A stretch of DNA of 35,884 nucleotides from Lachnospiraceae bacterium. GTDB taxonomy: Bacteria > Bacillota > Clostridia > Lachnospirales > Lachnospiraceae. Every line of letters starts with the position of its first letter. Within the stretch, counting starts at the first letter, position 1. A program made the translations under genes and the position numbers. Positions 8,201-15,940 of the stretch are shown in pieces. The stretch spans positions 1-35,884 of the forward strand of contig CAADSM010000134.1 of the NCBI GenBank assembly GCA_900751785.1, read 5' to 3'. The notes beneath the pieces were generated by a model. That model did no database searches and had not been told where the DNA came from. It was given only the letters and a program-made list of their open reading frames with translations.

Positions 8201-8554
8201 GGCGTGGAGAGCGATCTGAAGCGGTGCGGGACGAAAAAATACACGTCCGGCGCGGTCACGGTGATGACACTGCACGGATCAAAAGGACTGGAATTTCCTG
8301 CGGTGTTCATCTATGGGGCGGACCGGGGATCGATCCCGCTGGAGAGCGAGAAGCATCCTACTGACAAAGAAGAAGAGCGGCGCCTCTTCTATGTAGGGAT
8401 GACAAGGGCGAAGGAAGAACTGATCCTGACGACTTCGGGGGAGACGTCGGAGTTCCTCAGCGGGCTGCCGGACGGACTGCTGGAAGAGGAGAATGCGGAG
8501 AAGAAGAGAAAGGAAGAGTCCTGGCATCAGATGAGCCTGTTTGATATGCATTGA
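5267..8554 (+). CDS. Endonuclease Q-like PHP nuclease fused to UvrD/Rep helicase
   Basis: A 1095-residue two-enzyme fusion. Residues 1-425 match the endonuclease Q family (TIGR00375-like), known in archaea and some Bacillus for nicking 5' of deaminated bases. Visible PHP metal ligands are H7 and H9 (DLHIHS), D41/H44 (GDFTHP), E89, H104, H160 (PAHIWTP), D219 and H221 (NSDAHS). A zinc knuckle follows with C273, C276, C289, C292. Residues 430-480 are a charged linker. Residues 482-1095 are a complete superfamily 1 helicase: Walker A AGPGTGKT (505-512), TFTNQAAAEM, DEFQD (685-689), GDPDQSIYGFRG (712-723), LKENYRSS, VMTLHGSKGLEF (999-1010), YVGMTRAKEEL. QMNFF (418-422) and QMSLF (1088-1092) resemble beta-clamp motifs. 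Start ATG 5267 is chosen over GTG 5258 because AGAGGTGAT sits at the right distance. Repair role is inferred. Confidence 0.88.
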   Translation: MYIADLHIHSRYSRATSRDCTPEHLDLWARRKGIHIVGTGDFTHPAWREELTEKLEPAEDGLYVLKDEYRIREEGVPGEMIPRFVVTGEISSIYKKNGKVRKVHSLILLPGLEDAERISAKLEQIGNIHSDGRPILGLDCHDLLEIILELCPAAVYVPAHIWTPHFSLFGAFSGFDTAEECFEDLTPYIHAMETGLSSDPPMNWRVSALDRFQLISNSDAHSPAKLGREASLFDIPMSYEGLAKAIQTGEGLGGTIEFFPEEGKYHMDGHRKCNLCLTPSETMKYNGKCPVCGRKITIGVSHRVEELADRPEDYVRENAKRFESLVPLPEVIGASLGVSAASKKAEREYHRILSELGPEFEILRNLPLEEIRRVSGTRVAEGIGRLRSGQVERIPGFDGEYGVIRLFSAEELNNTEGQMNFFDLLGAGAACGNGKAAGRGTAETHGKMQKEETEPEAHLHDGPDEGKKQEREQNKKAGGAGTAPVLNQEQEYAVRCSSPYIAVKAGPGTGKTKTLVSRLKYLLEYRKVKPADITAVTFTNQAAAEMRERIERETGRRQAARSMQIGTFHAICLNFLKEQGEASVLITDEEQRRLAEDAVAESGIPLSVKRFLEAVSRCKSGMTAGLEEEKISEALWQQAFRLYEEKKKARGLWDFDDLLLRTAERIESGEVSEGWERQFRYLLVDEFQDINPAQFRLVKLWSSAGRELFVIGDPDQSIYGFRGADAACFEKLEREYCSLETVTLKENYRSSPQILNAALEVISQSGAQSAEENAVRDMDQGGRALKPNCPDNLPVRLVRAGSAMGEAVFIAKEINRLVGGIGMLEAHQAAWDMGERRPRGFDEIAVLCRTHHQAELVEKCLKKENIPYVVAGREDFLEDRLVQESLCFFRYLEAPSDLSSLQSCAEQLWKLEWNDMTAEIVRAAADKFRPLYQKKKPQKFLEQWMEEMGLSDSPAMQKLLQMTVCYKTMPEFQAALELGVESDLKRCGTKKYTSGAVTVMTLHGSKGLEFPAVFIYGADRGSIPLESEKHPTDKEEERRLFYVGMTRAKEELILTTSGETSEFLSGLPDGLLEEENAEKKRKEESWHQMSLFDMH

Positions 8555-8579
8555 CAATCCCCGGCCGATACATTAGATT
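8551..8579 (+). promoter_or_regulatory. Promoter for cvfB-dnaE
   Basis: TTGACA at 8551-8556, 17-bp spacer, TAGATT at 8574-8579; a second -10-like TATAGT follows at 8579-8584. The -35 overlaps the stop codon of the fusion gene. Confidence 0.65.
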
Positions 8580-8625
8580 ATAGTAATAAGGCGCGCGCCG
8601 GAGCAGTCCGGTGCAGTAAAACGCA

Positions 8626-8646
8626 GGCGGGAGGCCATTTCCCGCC
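8626..8646 (+). other. Hairpin in the cvfB leader
   Basis: GGCGGGA (8626-8632) pairs with TCCCGCC (8640-8646) with a 7-base loop, ending 12 bases before the ribosome site. No U tract follows, so it is a leader structure rather than a terminator. Confidence 0.5.
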
Positions 8647-8670
8647 GCAGTGATGAGCAAGGAGAATACT

Positions 8671-9504
8671 ATGAAATTAGGAGAAAAACAGGTTCTGACC
8701 GTGGTCAAGGCCGTGGAGTTCGGCGTATACCTGGGAAGTGATGAAGAGAGGGTGCTTCTCCCGAAGAAGCAGGTGCCGGAAGGGATAGAGATCGGAGATC
8801 CGGTGGAAGTATTTCTGTATAAAGATTCCTCCGACCGCATGATCGCGACAACGAGGGAGCCGAAGCTGACACTCGGCGGGCTTGCAGTGCTGGATGTCGT
8901 CGACGTGGGGCGCGTCGGGGCGTTCCTTGACTGGGGGCTGGAGAAAGACCTGCTCCTGCCCTATAAGGAGCAGACTGAGAAGGTGGAGAAAGGGGACCGC
9001 TGCCTGGTGAGCCTCTATATCGACAAGAGCGGGCGCCTCTGCGCCACGATGAAGATCTCATCTCTGCTCAGGACGGACTCCCCTTATCAGAAGAACGACA
9101 TGGTGCAGGGTACTGTGTACGGGATCAACAGAGAATACGGGGTATATGTTGCGGTGGACAACCAGTTTTCCGCGATGATCCCGAGGAGAGAGGTGTACGG
9201 GCGGATGCAGATCGGGCAGCAGGTCGAGGCGAGAGTCGCCGCAGTCAAGGCGGACGGGAAGCTGGACTTAAGCGTGCGCGGCAGGATCCCGGAGCAGATG
9301 GACAAGGACGCGGAGATCGTGCTGGAGCAGCTCCGCCGGCGCGGAGGAAGCCTTCCGTTTACAGACAAAGCTTCCCCGGAGGTGATCCGCCGGGAATTTG
9401 ATATGAGCAAGGCTGCGTTCAAGAGGGCTGTGGGCCGTCTCCTGAAGCAGGAGAAGATCGTGATCGATGAAGGACAGGATGCGATCAGACTCAGAGAAAA
9501 ATAA
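8671..9504 (+). CDS. cvfB: S1 RNA-binding protein, CvfB/YitL family
   Basis: A 277-residue protein with the CvfB layout: three S1-type OB folds (about 1-60, 66-131, 137-203) followed by a winged helix (about 212-277, with SPEVIRREFDMSKAAFKRAV). S1 folds bind single-stranded RNA; the third has the typical VYGINREYGVYVAVDNQFSAM pattern interrupted as usual for the family. In Staphylococcus aureus CvfB affects virulence-gene expression, and the biochemical role elsewhere is unclear. ATG 8671 has AAGGAG at 8659-8664 with six-base spacing; the in-frame ATG 8650 lacks a ribosome site. It lies 62 bp ahead of dnaE and shares its promoter. Confidence 0.88.
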   Translation: MKLGEKQVLTVVKAVEFGVYLGSDEERVLLPKKQVPEGIEIGDPVEVFLYKDSSDRMIATTREPKLTLGGLAVLDVVDVGRVGAFLDWGLEKDLLLPYKEQTEKVEKGDRCLVSLYIDKSGRLCATMKISSLLRTDSPYQKNDMVQGTVYGINREYGVYVAVDNQFSAMIPRREVYGRMQIGQQVEARVAAVKADGKLDLSVRGRIPEQMDKDAEIVLEQLRRRGGSLPFTDKASPEVIRREFDMSKAAFKRAVGRLLKQEKIVIDEGQDAIRLREK

Positions 9505-9566
9505 GAGGACGCCTCCCTTTCTCTGGTCTGACCGGGGATAAGCAGGAAAGAAAGGAAGGGTGCGGG

Positions 9567-12500
9567 ATGAGTTTCGTACATTTGCACGTCCATACAGAAT
9601 ACAGCCTTCTGGATGGCTCTAACAAGATAAAAGAATACGTTTCAAGAGTGAAAGAGCTCGGCATGAACAGCGCTGCGATCACAGACCACGGAGTGATGTA
9701 CGGCGTTATTGATTTCTACAGAGAAGCCAGAAGGCAGGGGATCAATCCTATCATCGGCTGCGAGGTCTATGTGGCCCCAAACTCCAGATTCGACAGGGAA
9801 GTGACGGGCGGCGACGACAGATATTATCATCTTGTCCTTCTGGCAGAGAACAATGAAGGATATGCGAATCTGATGAAGATCGTTTCCAAAGGCTTTGTGG
9901 AAGGATATTATTATAAACCGCGTGTGGACAAAGAGCTCCTGCGCCAGTATCACGGCGGCATCATCGCCCTGAGCGCGTGTCTTGCCGGGGAGGTCCAGCG
10001 GTATATTGTCAAGGGGCTCTACGATGAGGCGAAAAAGACTGCGCTTGAGTACCGTGATATTTTCGGTGAAGACAATTATTTCCTTGAGCTGCAGGACCAC
10101 GGTCTGCCGGATCAGGCGCTGGTGAACCAGCAGCTTCTCAAGATGTCCCAGGAGACAGGGATCGAGCTTGTCGCAACAAACGACGTCCACTACACCTACG
10201 CTGAGGACGCCAAGGCTCACGATATCCTCCTGTGCATCCAGACGGGAAAGAAGCTGGCAGACGAAAATCGAATGCGCTATGAGGGCGGCCAGTATTACGT
10301 TAAGTCGCCGGAAGAGATGGAGCGTCTGTTCCCTTATGCGCTGCAGGCACTTGACAATACACAGAAGATCGCGGACCGCTGCTCTGTAGAGATCGAATTT
10401 GGCGTGACCAAGCTGCCGAAGTATGATGTCCCGGGCGGGATGACGTCCTGGGAATATCTGCAGAAGCTCTGCAGGGAAGGCCTGGAGAAACGGTACGGGA
10501 AGGATCCGGATCAGGAGCTTAAGGACCGCCTGACCTACGAGCTGGATACGATCAAGAATATGGGGTATGTGGATTATTTCCTTATTGTGTGGGACTTTAT
10601 CAAGTATGCCAAGGACCACGGCATCGCGGTCGGTCCGGGACGTGGATCCGCCGCAGGGAGCATCGTCTCATACTGCCTGGAGATCACGACGATCGATCCG
10701 ATCCGTTATCAGCTCCTGTTTGAGAGATTCCTGAACCCGGAGCGTGTGTCCATGCCCGATATCGACGTGGATTTCTGCTATGAGAGAAGGCAGGAGGTCA
10801 TCGATTATGTGGTGCGCAAGTACGGAAAAGACAGAGTGGTCCAGATCGTCACATTCGGAACGCTGGCGGCGCGGGGGGTGATCCGCGACGTGGGGCGTGT
10901 GATGGATCTGCCGTATGCGTTTGTGGACAGCATCGCTAAGATGGTGCCGCAGGAGCTGAACATCACGATCGACAAGGCGCTGAAGGAGAATCCGGAGCTG
11001 CGCAGGACGTACGAGAATGACGAGCAGGTGAAGAACCTCATCGACATGGCGAAGCGTCTGGAGGGACTTCCCCGTCACAGCTCCATGCATGCGGCGGGAG
11101 TCGTCATCAGCCAGAAATCGGTGGATGAGTACGTGCCTTTGTCCAGAGCGGCGGACGGCACGATCACCACGCAGTTTACGATGACCACGCTGGAAGAGCT
11201 GGGACTTCTGAAAATGGATTTCCTGGGACTCAGGACGCTGACGGTGATCCAGAACGCTGTGCAGATGGCACGGCGCAAGGCTCCGGAGCTTGATATCGAG
11301 AAGATCGACTACAATGACCAGGCAGTGATGGATTATATCGGCACGGGGAAGACGGACGGCATCTTCCAGATCGAGAGCAGCGGGATGAAGAGCTTCATGA
11401 AAGAGCTGAAGCCCCACAGCCTGGAGGACATTATCGCCGGGATCGCTTTGTACCGTCCGGGACCGATGGATTTTATCCCGCAGTATATCAAGGGAAAGAA
11501 TGAATCGGGTTCTATTACCTATGACTGCCCCCAGCTTGAACCGATCCTGGCTCCGACCTACGGGTGCATCGTTTACCAGGAGCAGGTCATGCAGATCGTG
11601 CGTGATCTCGCCGGATATACGCTGGGCAGGAGCGATCTGCTCCGCCGCGCTATGTCAAAGAAAAAGGCTGATGTGATGCAGAAGGAACGTCAGATTTTTG
11701 TCTACGGAGATGACGAGACGAATGTTCCCGGCTGTATCCGAAACGGGATCGACGAGAAGACGGCGAACAAGATCTACGATGAGATGATCGATTTCGCAAA
11801 ATATGCGTTCAACAAATCCCACGCCGCGGCTTATGCGGTAGTCTCCTATCAGACGGCGTGGCTGAAATATTACTACCCCGTGGAATTTATGGCTGCGCTC
11901 ATGACATCCGTGATTGAAAATCCTTCAAAGGTGGCAGAATATATTTATGCCTGCAGGCAGATGAATATCCGCATCCTGCCGCCGGACATCAATAAAGGAG
12001 AGGCGGACTTCTCCGTCGACGGCAGCGATATCCGCTATGGGCTTGCGGCGATCAAGAGCATCGGACGCCCTGTGATCGAGGCCATCACGGCCGAGCGCGA
12101 TGCGTTCGGGCCTTTCAAGAACCTGGAGGACTTTATCACGAGGCTCTCGTCGAGGGATATCCTGAACAAGCGTGCGATAGAAAATCTGATCAAATCAGGC
12201 GCCCTCGATACGCTGGGCGGGACGCGCAAGCAGTTCATGTCGATCTATATCCAGATCGTAGACCACGTCAACCAGGAGAAGAAGTATTCCATGGCAGGAC
12301 AGATGACTCTTTTCGATATGGTATCGGAGGATCAGAAGGAAGAATTTCAGATCAGGCTTCCGGACGTGGGAGAGTACTCCCGGGAGAACCTCCTGGCATT
12401 CGAGAAAGAGGTGCTGGGGATCTACATCAGCGGGCATCCGCTGGAGGAATATGAGGATAAGTGGAGAAAGGTCATCACCGCGACCACGGCGGATTTCCAG

Positions 12501-13043
12501 CCCGATGAGGAGACCGGGCGCACCAAGGTGCGCGACGGTGCGCGGGAGACCATCGGCGGGATGATCACAGAGAAGACAGTGAAGCACACGAAGACGAATC
12601 AGATGATGGCTTTCGTGACGCTGGAAGATCTGCTCGGGACGGTAGAGGTCGTTGTATTTCCGAGGGATTATGAGAAGAACAGAGACTGCCTTGAGGCGGA
12701 CAGCAAGGTGTTCATCCGCGGCAGAGTCTCGGAGGAGGACGAGAGGGCAAGCAAGCTGATCTGCGAAAAAGTCATTCCCTTTGAACAGACTAAGAGAGAG
12801 CTCTGGATCCAGTTCCCTGACAAAAGGACTTACCTTGATGAGGAACAGATCGTGTATGGCTATCTGGCGGACTCTGAGGGCGATGATGAAGTGGTGATCT
12901 ACTGTGCGAAGGAACGCGCGGTAAAACGACTTCCGAAAAACAGGAATATCAGGATAAACCAGCAGGTCCTGGGCAGACTTATGAATCATTTCGGCGGGAA
13001 CCGGGTAAAAGTGGTTGAAAAAGCTATTGAAAACAGATTCTAA
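9567..13043 (+). CDS. dnaE: DNA polymerase III alpha subunit DnaE
   Basis: A 1158-residue family C replicative polymerase of normal length. An N-terminal PHP domain (about 5-270) retains all nine metal-ligand positions seen in active PHP exonucleases: H7, H9, D16, H41, E66, H88, C138, D206, H208. The palm carries GRGSAAGSIVSYC, catalytic D398 and D400 in MPDIDVDF and D551 in KMDFLGLRTL. Fingers, helix-hairpin-helix region and the beta-binding segment follow, with clamp motif QMTLF at 912-916, then an OB fold (about 985-1065, GGMITEKTVKHTKTNQMMAF) and a C-terminal domain. ATG 9567 is preceded by GGAAGGG. In low-GC Firmicutes DnaE works alongside PolC, extending primers. It is read from the cvfB promoter. 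Confidence 0.97.
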   Translation: MSFVHLHVHTEYSLLDGSNKIKEYVSRVKELGMNSAAITDHGVMYGVIDFYREARRQGINPIIGCEVYVAPNSRFDREVTGGDDRYYHLVLLAENNEGYANLMKIVSKGFVEGYYYKPRVDKELLRQYHGGIIALSACLAGEVQRYIVKGLYDEAKKTALEYRDIFGEDNYFLELQDHGLPDQALVNQQLLKMSQETGIELVATNDVHYTYAEDAKAHDILLCIQTGKKLADENRMRYEGGQYYVKSPEEMERLFPYALQALDNTQKIADRCSVEIEFGVTKLPKYDVPGGMTSWEYLQKLCREGLEKRYGKDPDQELKDRLTYELDTIKNMGYVDYFLIVWDFIKYAKDHGIAVGPGRGSAAGSIVSYCLEITTIDPIRYQLLFERFLNPERVSMPDIDVDFCYERRQEVIDYVVRKYGKDRVVQIVTFGTLAARGVIRDVGRVMDLPYAFVDSIAKMVPQELNITIDKALKENPELRRTYENDEQVKNLIDMAKRLEGLPRHSSMHAAGVVISQKSVDEYVPLSRAADGTITTQFTMTTLEELGLLKMDFLGLRTLTVIQNAVQMARRKAPELDIEKIDYNDQAVMDYIGTGKTDGIFQIESSGMKSFMKELKPHSLEDIIAGIALYRPGPMDFIPQYIKGKNESGSITYDCPQLEPILAPTYGCIVYQEQVMQIVRDLAGYTLGRSDLLRRAMSKKKADVMQKERQIFVYGDDETNVPGCIRNGIDEKTANKIYDEMIDFAKYAFNKSHAAAYAVVSYQTAWLKYYYPVEFMAALMTSVIENPSKVAEYIYACRQMNIRILPPDINKGEADFSVDGSDIRYGLAAIKSIGRPVIEAITAERDAFGPFKNLEDFITRLSSRDILNKRAIENLIKSGALDTLGGTRKQFMSIYIQIVDHVNQEKKYSMAGQMTLFDMVSEDQKEEFQIRLPDVGEYSRENLLAFEKEVLGIYISGHPLEEYEDKWRKVITATTADFQPDEETGRTKVRDGARETIGGMITEKTVKHTKTNQMMAFVTLEDLLGTVEVVVFPRDYEKNRDCLEADSKVFIRGRVSEEDERASKLICEKVIPFEQTKRELWIQFPDKRTYLDEEQIVYGYLADSEGDDEVVIYCAKERAVKRLPKNRNIRINQQVLGRLMNHFGGNRVKVVEKAIENRF

Positions 13044-13129
13044 ATACGGTAAAATATTGTCGGAATTGTTAAAAATTATTGTTTTGGGATTCTTAAAGTT
13101 ATCTTACTTTATGGAAAGGTGGAAAAAAC

Positions 13130-14137
13130 ATGGCAGAGAATAATGAAATTTATGCGGAAGATTTTGAAGACCGCATCCGCACGATTGGAGTTCTTACAAG
13201 CGGCGGCGATGCTCCGGGCATGAATGCCGCGATTCGTGCGGTTGTCCGTACAGCTCTCTCTAAGGGACTGAAGGTCCGCGGTATCCGCAGAGGATATCAC
13301 GGGCTGCTTAAGGAGGAGATCATTGATCTCTCCGCACGTGACGTATCTGATACGATTCAGCGCGGAGGTACGATCCTGCAGACAGCGCGCTGCAAAGCAA
13401 TGCGTACAGAAGAAGGCCAGCAGAAAGCGGCAGCCATCTGTAAGAAATATGGAATCGACGGACTGGTTGTTATCGGTGGAGACGGCTCGTTCGCAGGAGC
13501 TCAGAAGCTGGCTAACCTGGGAGTGAACACGGTTGGGATTCCGGGAACGATCGATCTCGATATTGCATGTACAGACTATACGATCGGTTTTGACACCGCG
13601 GTGAATACGGCTATGGAAGCAATCGACAAGGTCCGCGATACTTCTACCTCTCATGAACGCTGCAGTATTATAGAGGTTATGGGCCGCGACGCAGGCTATC
13701 TTGCGCTGTGGTGCGGTATTGCAAACGGCGCGGAGCGCATCCTGATGCCGGAAGAGCATGATTATGACGAGCAGGCGATCATTGCCGATATTAAGGAATG
13801 TCAGAAGCGCGGCAAAAAGAATTATATTATCATCAATGCCGAGGGGATCGGTGATTCGATCAATATGGCAAAGAGGATCGAGGAAGCGACAGGCATGGAG
13901 ACGAGGGCTACGATCCTGGGACACATGCAGCGCGGAGGAAGCCCGACATGTAAGGACAGAGTATACGCTTCTATTATGGGATCTATGGCTGTTGATCTCC
14001 TGCTTCAGGGCAAGACAAACCGCGTCGTAGGATATAAGGACGGACAGTTTGTTGACTTTGATATTGAGGAAGCTCTGGCAATGAAGAAAACAGTTTCCGA
14101 TTATCAGTACGATGTGGCGAAGATCCTGGCGCTGTAA
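13130..14137 (+). CDS. pfkA: 6-phosphofructokinase
   Basis: A 335-residue glycolytic enzyme that phosphorylates fructose 6-phosphate to fructose 1,6-bisphosphate. TSGGDAPGMNAAIR (23-36) and IGGDGS (115-120) form the nucleotide site; glycines at the two positions that separate ATP from PPi enzymes (end of GGDG, and PGT) favour ATP. The catalytic loop reads TIDLD (140-144) with base D142, where most bacterial enzymes have TIDND. MGRDAGY (184-190) and the GHMQRGGSP fructose-phosphate segment are present. AAAGGTGG about nine bases upstream fixes ATG 13130. The 86-bp AT-rich gap after dnaE may hold a promoter, but no pair of boxes is convincing. Confidence 0.95.
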   Translation: MAENNEIYAEDFEDRIRTIGVLTSGGDAPGMNAAIRAVVRTALSKGLKVRGIRRGYHGLLKEEIIDLSARDVSDTIQRGGTILQTARCKAMRTEEGQQKAAAICKKYGIDGLVVIGGDGSFAGAQKLANLGVNTVGIPGTIDLDIACTDYTIGFDTAVNTAMEAIDKVRDTSTSHERCSIIEVMGRDAGYLALWCGIANGAERILMPEEHDYDEQAIIADIKECQKRGKKNYIIINAEGIGDSINMAKRIEEATGMETRATILGHMQRGGSPTCKDRVYASIMGSMAVDLLLQGKTNRVVGYKDGQFVDFDIEEALAMKKTVSDYQYDVAKILAL

Positions 14138-14180
14138 GAGGCGGCAGGAGCCGGGGCGTATTTATTGATTGAATAACAGG

Positions 14181-14206
14181 ATCCGGCAGGGCCTTCCCTG
14201 CCGGAT
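14181..14206 (+). terminator. Strong hairpin after pfkA, no U tract
   Basis: An 11-bp perfect stem, ATCCGGCAGGG (14181-14191) with CCCTGCCGGAT (14196-14206), loop CCTT. Position suits a pfkA terminator, but the 3' side continues ATCTGTGTC without a T run, so it may instead protect the mRNA 3' end or cause pausing. Confidence 0.5.
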
Positions 14207-14281
14207 ATCTGTGTCAGGCTGGAAGAATACTCCACCGTGGCATGGGGAAAACGCAGATCACAGATCAGGAGAGAACAGAAC

Positions 14282-15109
14282 GTGAGTATGGAAAATAGGA
14301 ATACGGCGCCGGTAGGGGTGTTTGATTCCGGTGTGGGCGGACTGACGGTGGCGAGGGAAATCTCCCGTCAGCTTCCGAATGAGAACATCGTGTACTTTGG
14401 AGATACCGCAAGGGTTCCCTACGGAAGTAAATCTCAGAATACGATCATCCGTTTTTCGGAACAGATTATCCGTTTCCTAAAGACAAAAGGGGTTAAAGCA
14501 ATCGTGATCGCCTGCAATACGGCAAGCGCGCTGGCATTGGATTCGGTCAGGGACGAATTTGACATTCCGATCATGGGTGTAGTCATTCCTGGGGCCAGAG
14601 CGGCTGTGGAGGCGACAAAGAACCGGAAAGTGGGCGTTGTCGGCACGGATGCGACTGTCCAGAGCGGAATGTACACGAAAGTGATACATGAGATGGCCCC
14701 GGACATCACAGTGATCGAGAAAGCATGTCCCCTGTTTGTGCCTCTTGTGGAAGAGGGGTTCAAGGAGCATGTGGTCACCCGCGAAATCATAGAATATTAT
14801 CTTGAATCGATGCGCAGTACAGACATTGATGCCATGATCCTCGGATGTACGCACTATCCGCTGATACGGTCGAAGATCCGGGAGTATATGGGCGACAGGA
14901 TACAGATCGTTAATCCTGCATACGAGACTGCGATGGATCTGAAACGGCTTCTGAAAGAAAAGGATATGGCAAATGACGGAGCGACACCGCAGCACAGCAG
15001 GTATTCTTTCTATGTCAGCGACGCTGCTGAGAAGTTCCGCAGATTTGCAAATACGGTGATGCCGTTTGACGTTCCGACTACAAACGTTGTAAATATTGAG
15101 GAATATTAG
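14282..15109 (+). CDS. murI: Glutamate racemase
   Basis: A 275-residue enzyme that converts L-glutamate to the D-glutamate of peptidoglycan. The two catalytic cysteines are C78 in IACNTASA and C189 in GCTHYPL; D15-S16 in VGVFDSGVGG and the YFGDTARVPYG segment complete the active site. The frame is open back to ATG 14237. GTG 14282 is preferred because AGGAGAG at 14267-14273 lies eight bases before it; ATG 14288 is two codons further and equally consistent with family length. The next gene starts three bases after the stop, so they are an operon. Confidence 0.93.
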   Translation: MSMENRNTAPVGVFDSGVGGLTVAREISRQLPNENIVYFGDTARVPYGSKSQNTIIRFSEQIIRFLKTKGVKAIVIACNTASALALDSVRDEFDIPIMGVVIPGARAAVEATKNRKVGVVGTDATVQSGMYTKVIHEMAPDITVIEKACPLFVPLVEEGFKEHVVTREIIEYYLESMRSTDIDAMILGCTHYPLIRSKIREYMGDRIQIVNPAYETAMDLKRLLKEKDMANDGATPQHSRYSFYVSDAAEKFRRFANTVMPFDVPTTNVVNIEEY

Positions 15110-15112
15110 AGT

Positions 15113-15577
15113 ATGACAAAGGACGTATTGGTCAGCATTTCAGGAATGCACATGGGTATCCTTGCCGATCAGGAGGACGAGGATGAAGAGATCGAGGTCG
15201 TCACGCCGGCAAGCTATTACTGCCGTAACGGAAAACACTATATCATCTATGATGAAGTGGTGGAAGGAATGACGGGAACGATCAAAAATAAAATAAAGAT
15301 CACCGGAGATTCTGTCGTCGAGATCATGAAGTCGGGCCTGTCGAATACTCACATGGTATTTGAAAAAAACAGGAAGAATCTTACATATTACCGGACCCCC
15401 TACGGGCAGATGCTGGTAGGGCTTAATACCAGGAATATGGAGATCCGCGTGGCAGATGATGAGATTGACGTTCAGGTAAAATATGAACTCGATGTCAACC
15501 ATGAACCGTTTGCGGACTGCAGCATTAAGATGAATATCGTATCAAAGGGCAGCGGGAATTTTTCCGTTCTCAGTTAA
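15113..15577 (+). CDS. DUF1934 (YwiB-like) small beta-barrel protein
   Basis: A 154-residue soluble protein of the DUF1934/calycin-like family. The pattern VLVSISGMHMG near the start, HYIIYDEVVEGMTGTIKNKI, then MVFEKNRKNLTYYRTPYGQM and a C-terminal LDVNHEPFADCSIKMNIVSK is typical. An acidic stretch DEDEEIEV occurs at 22-29. The biochemical role is not established. It starts three bases after murI, with TGAGGA ten bases upstream, so it is translationally linked to murI. A strong terminator ends the transcript. Confidence 0.85.
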   Translation: MTKDVLVSISGMHMGILADQEDEDEEIEVVTPASYYCRNGKHYIIYDEVVEGMTGTIKNKIKITGDSVVEIMKSGLSNTHMVFEKNRKNLTYYRTPYGQMLVGLNTRNMEIRVADDEIDVQVKYELDVNHEPFADCSIKMNIVSKGSGNFSVLS

Positions 15578-15589
15578 ACAGAAATTTTA

Positions 15590-15633
15590 GCCTGTATGAG
15601 CAGAAGCAATGTTCATACAGGCTTCTTTTGTTT
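15590..15633 (+). terminator. Intrinsic terminator after murI-DUF1934
   Basis: GCCTGTATGA (15590-15599) pairs perfectly with TCATACAGGC (15613-15622), followed by TTCTTTTGTTT. Confidence 0.9.
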
Positions 15634-15850
15634 AAGAGGAACCTTAGGTCCCTGTTAAATAAAACGCTCCGGGGGATGCGTACTTGTGCCAAATGGGAAT
15701 CTGCCGCTAAAGCAGCCGCGTTCGGCGCGAGAGCTCCCCAAGCAGAACTCTTTATTCTGTACGGGACACTGGCACGTGCAAACTGCATAAAAATATGGCG
15801 GAATATGCGCTGGAAATGTGAAATAATGTATAATTAAAAGGCGGAAAATA
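15634..15850. other. Intergenic, possibly structured RNA or dispersed repeat
   Basis: About 215 bp between a strong terminator and the next promoter. It is GC-richer in its middle than the flanks and contains local inverted pairs: CTGC/GCAG (15701-15704/15712-15715), GCCG/CGGC (15715-15718/15723-15726), GGGA/TCCC (15695-15698/15735-15738) and GTGCC/GGCAC (15686-15690/15771-15775), which could close a multi-branched fold. Open frames exist on both strands, with no good ribosome site. A TATAAT sits at 15829-15834 without a matching -35. No RNA family was recognised. Confidence 0.4.
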
Positions 15851-15878
15851 TTGACAGGGGTTGAAATAATGTTAAAAT
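15851..15878 (+). promoter_or_regulatory. Promoter of the GH20 gene
   Basis: TTGACA at 15851-15856, 16-bp spacer, TAAAAT at 15873-15878. A second overlapping pair (TTGAAA 15861, TGTATA 15884) is possible. Confidence 0.7.
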
Positions 15879-15940
15879 GATAGTGTATATGTCAATTTAC
15901 AGTAGTATTGTGCACAAAACAAGGAAAGTGGGGAAAAGAG

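Noticed and set aside
15628..15837. Short plus-strand ORF, and its minus-strand counterpart, in the intergenic segment
   Set aside because: Open on both strands with no good ribosome site, starting inside a terminator; more likely structured DNA than protein.
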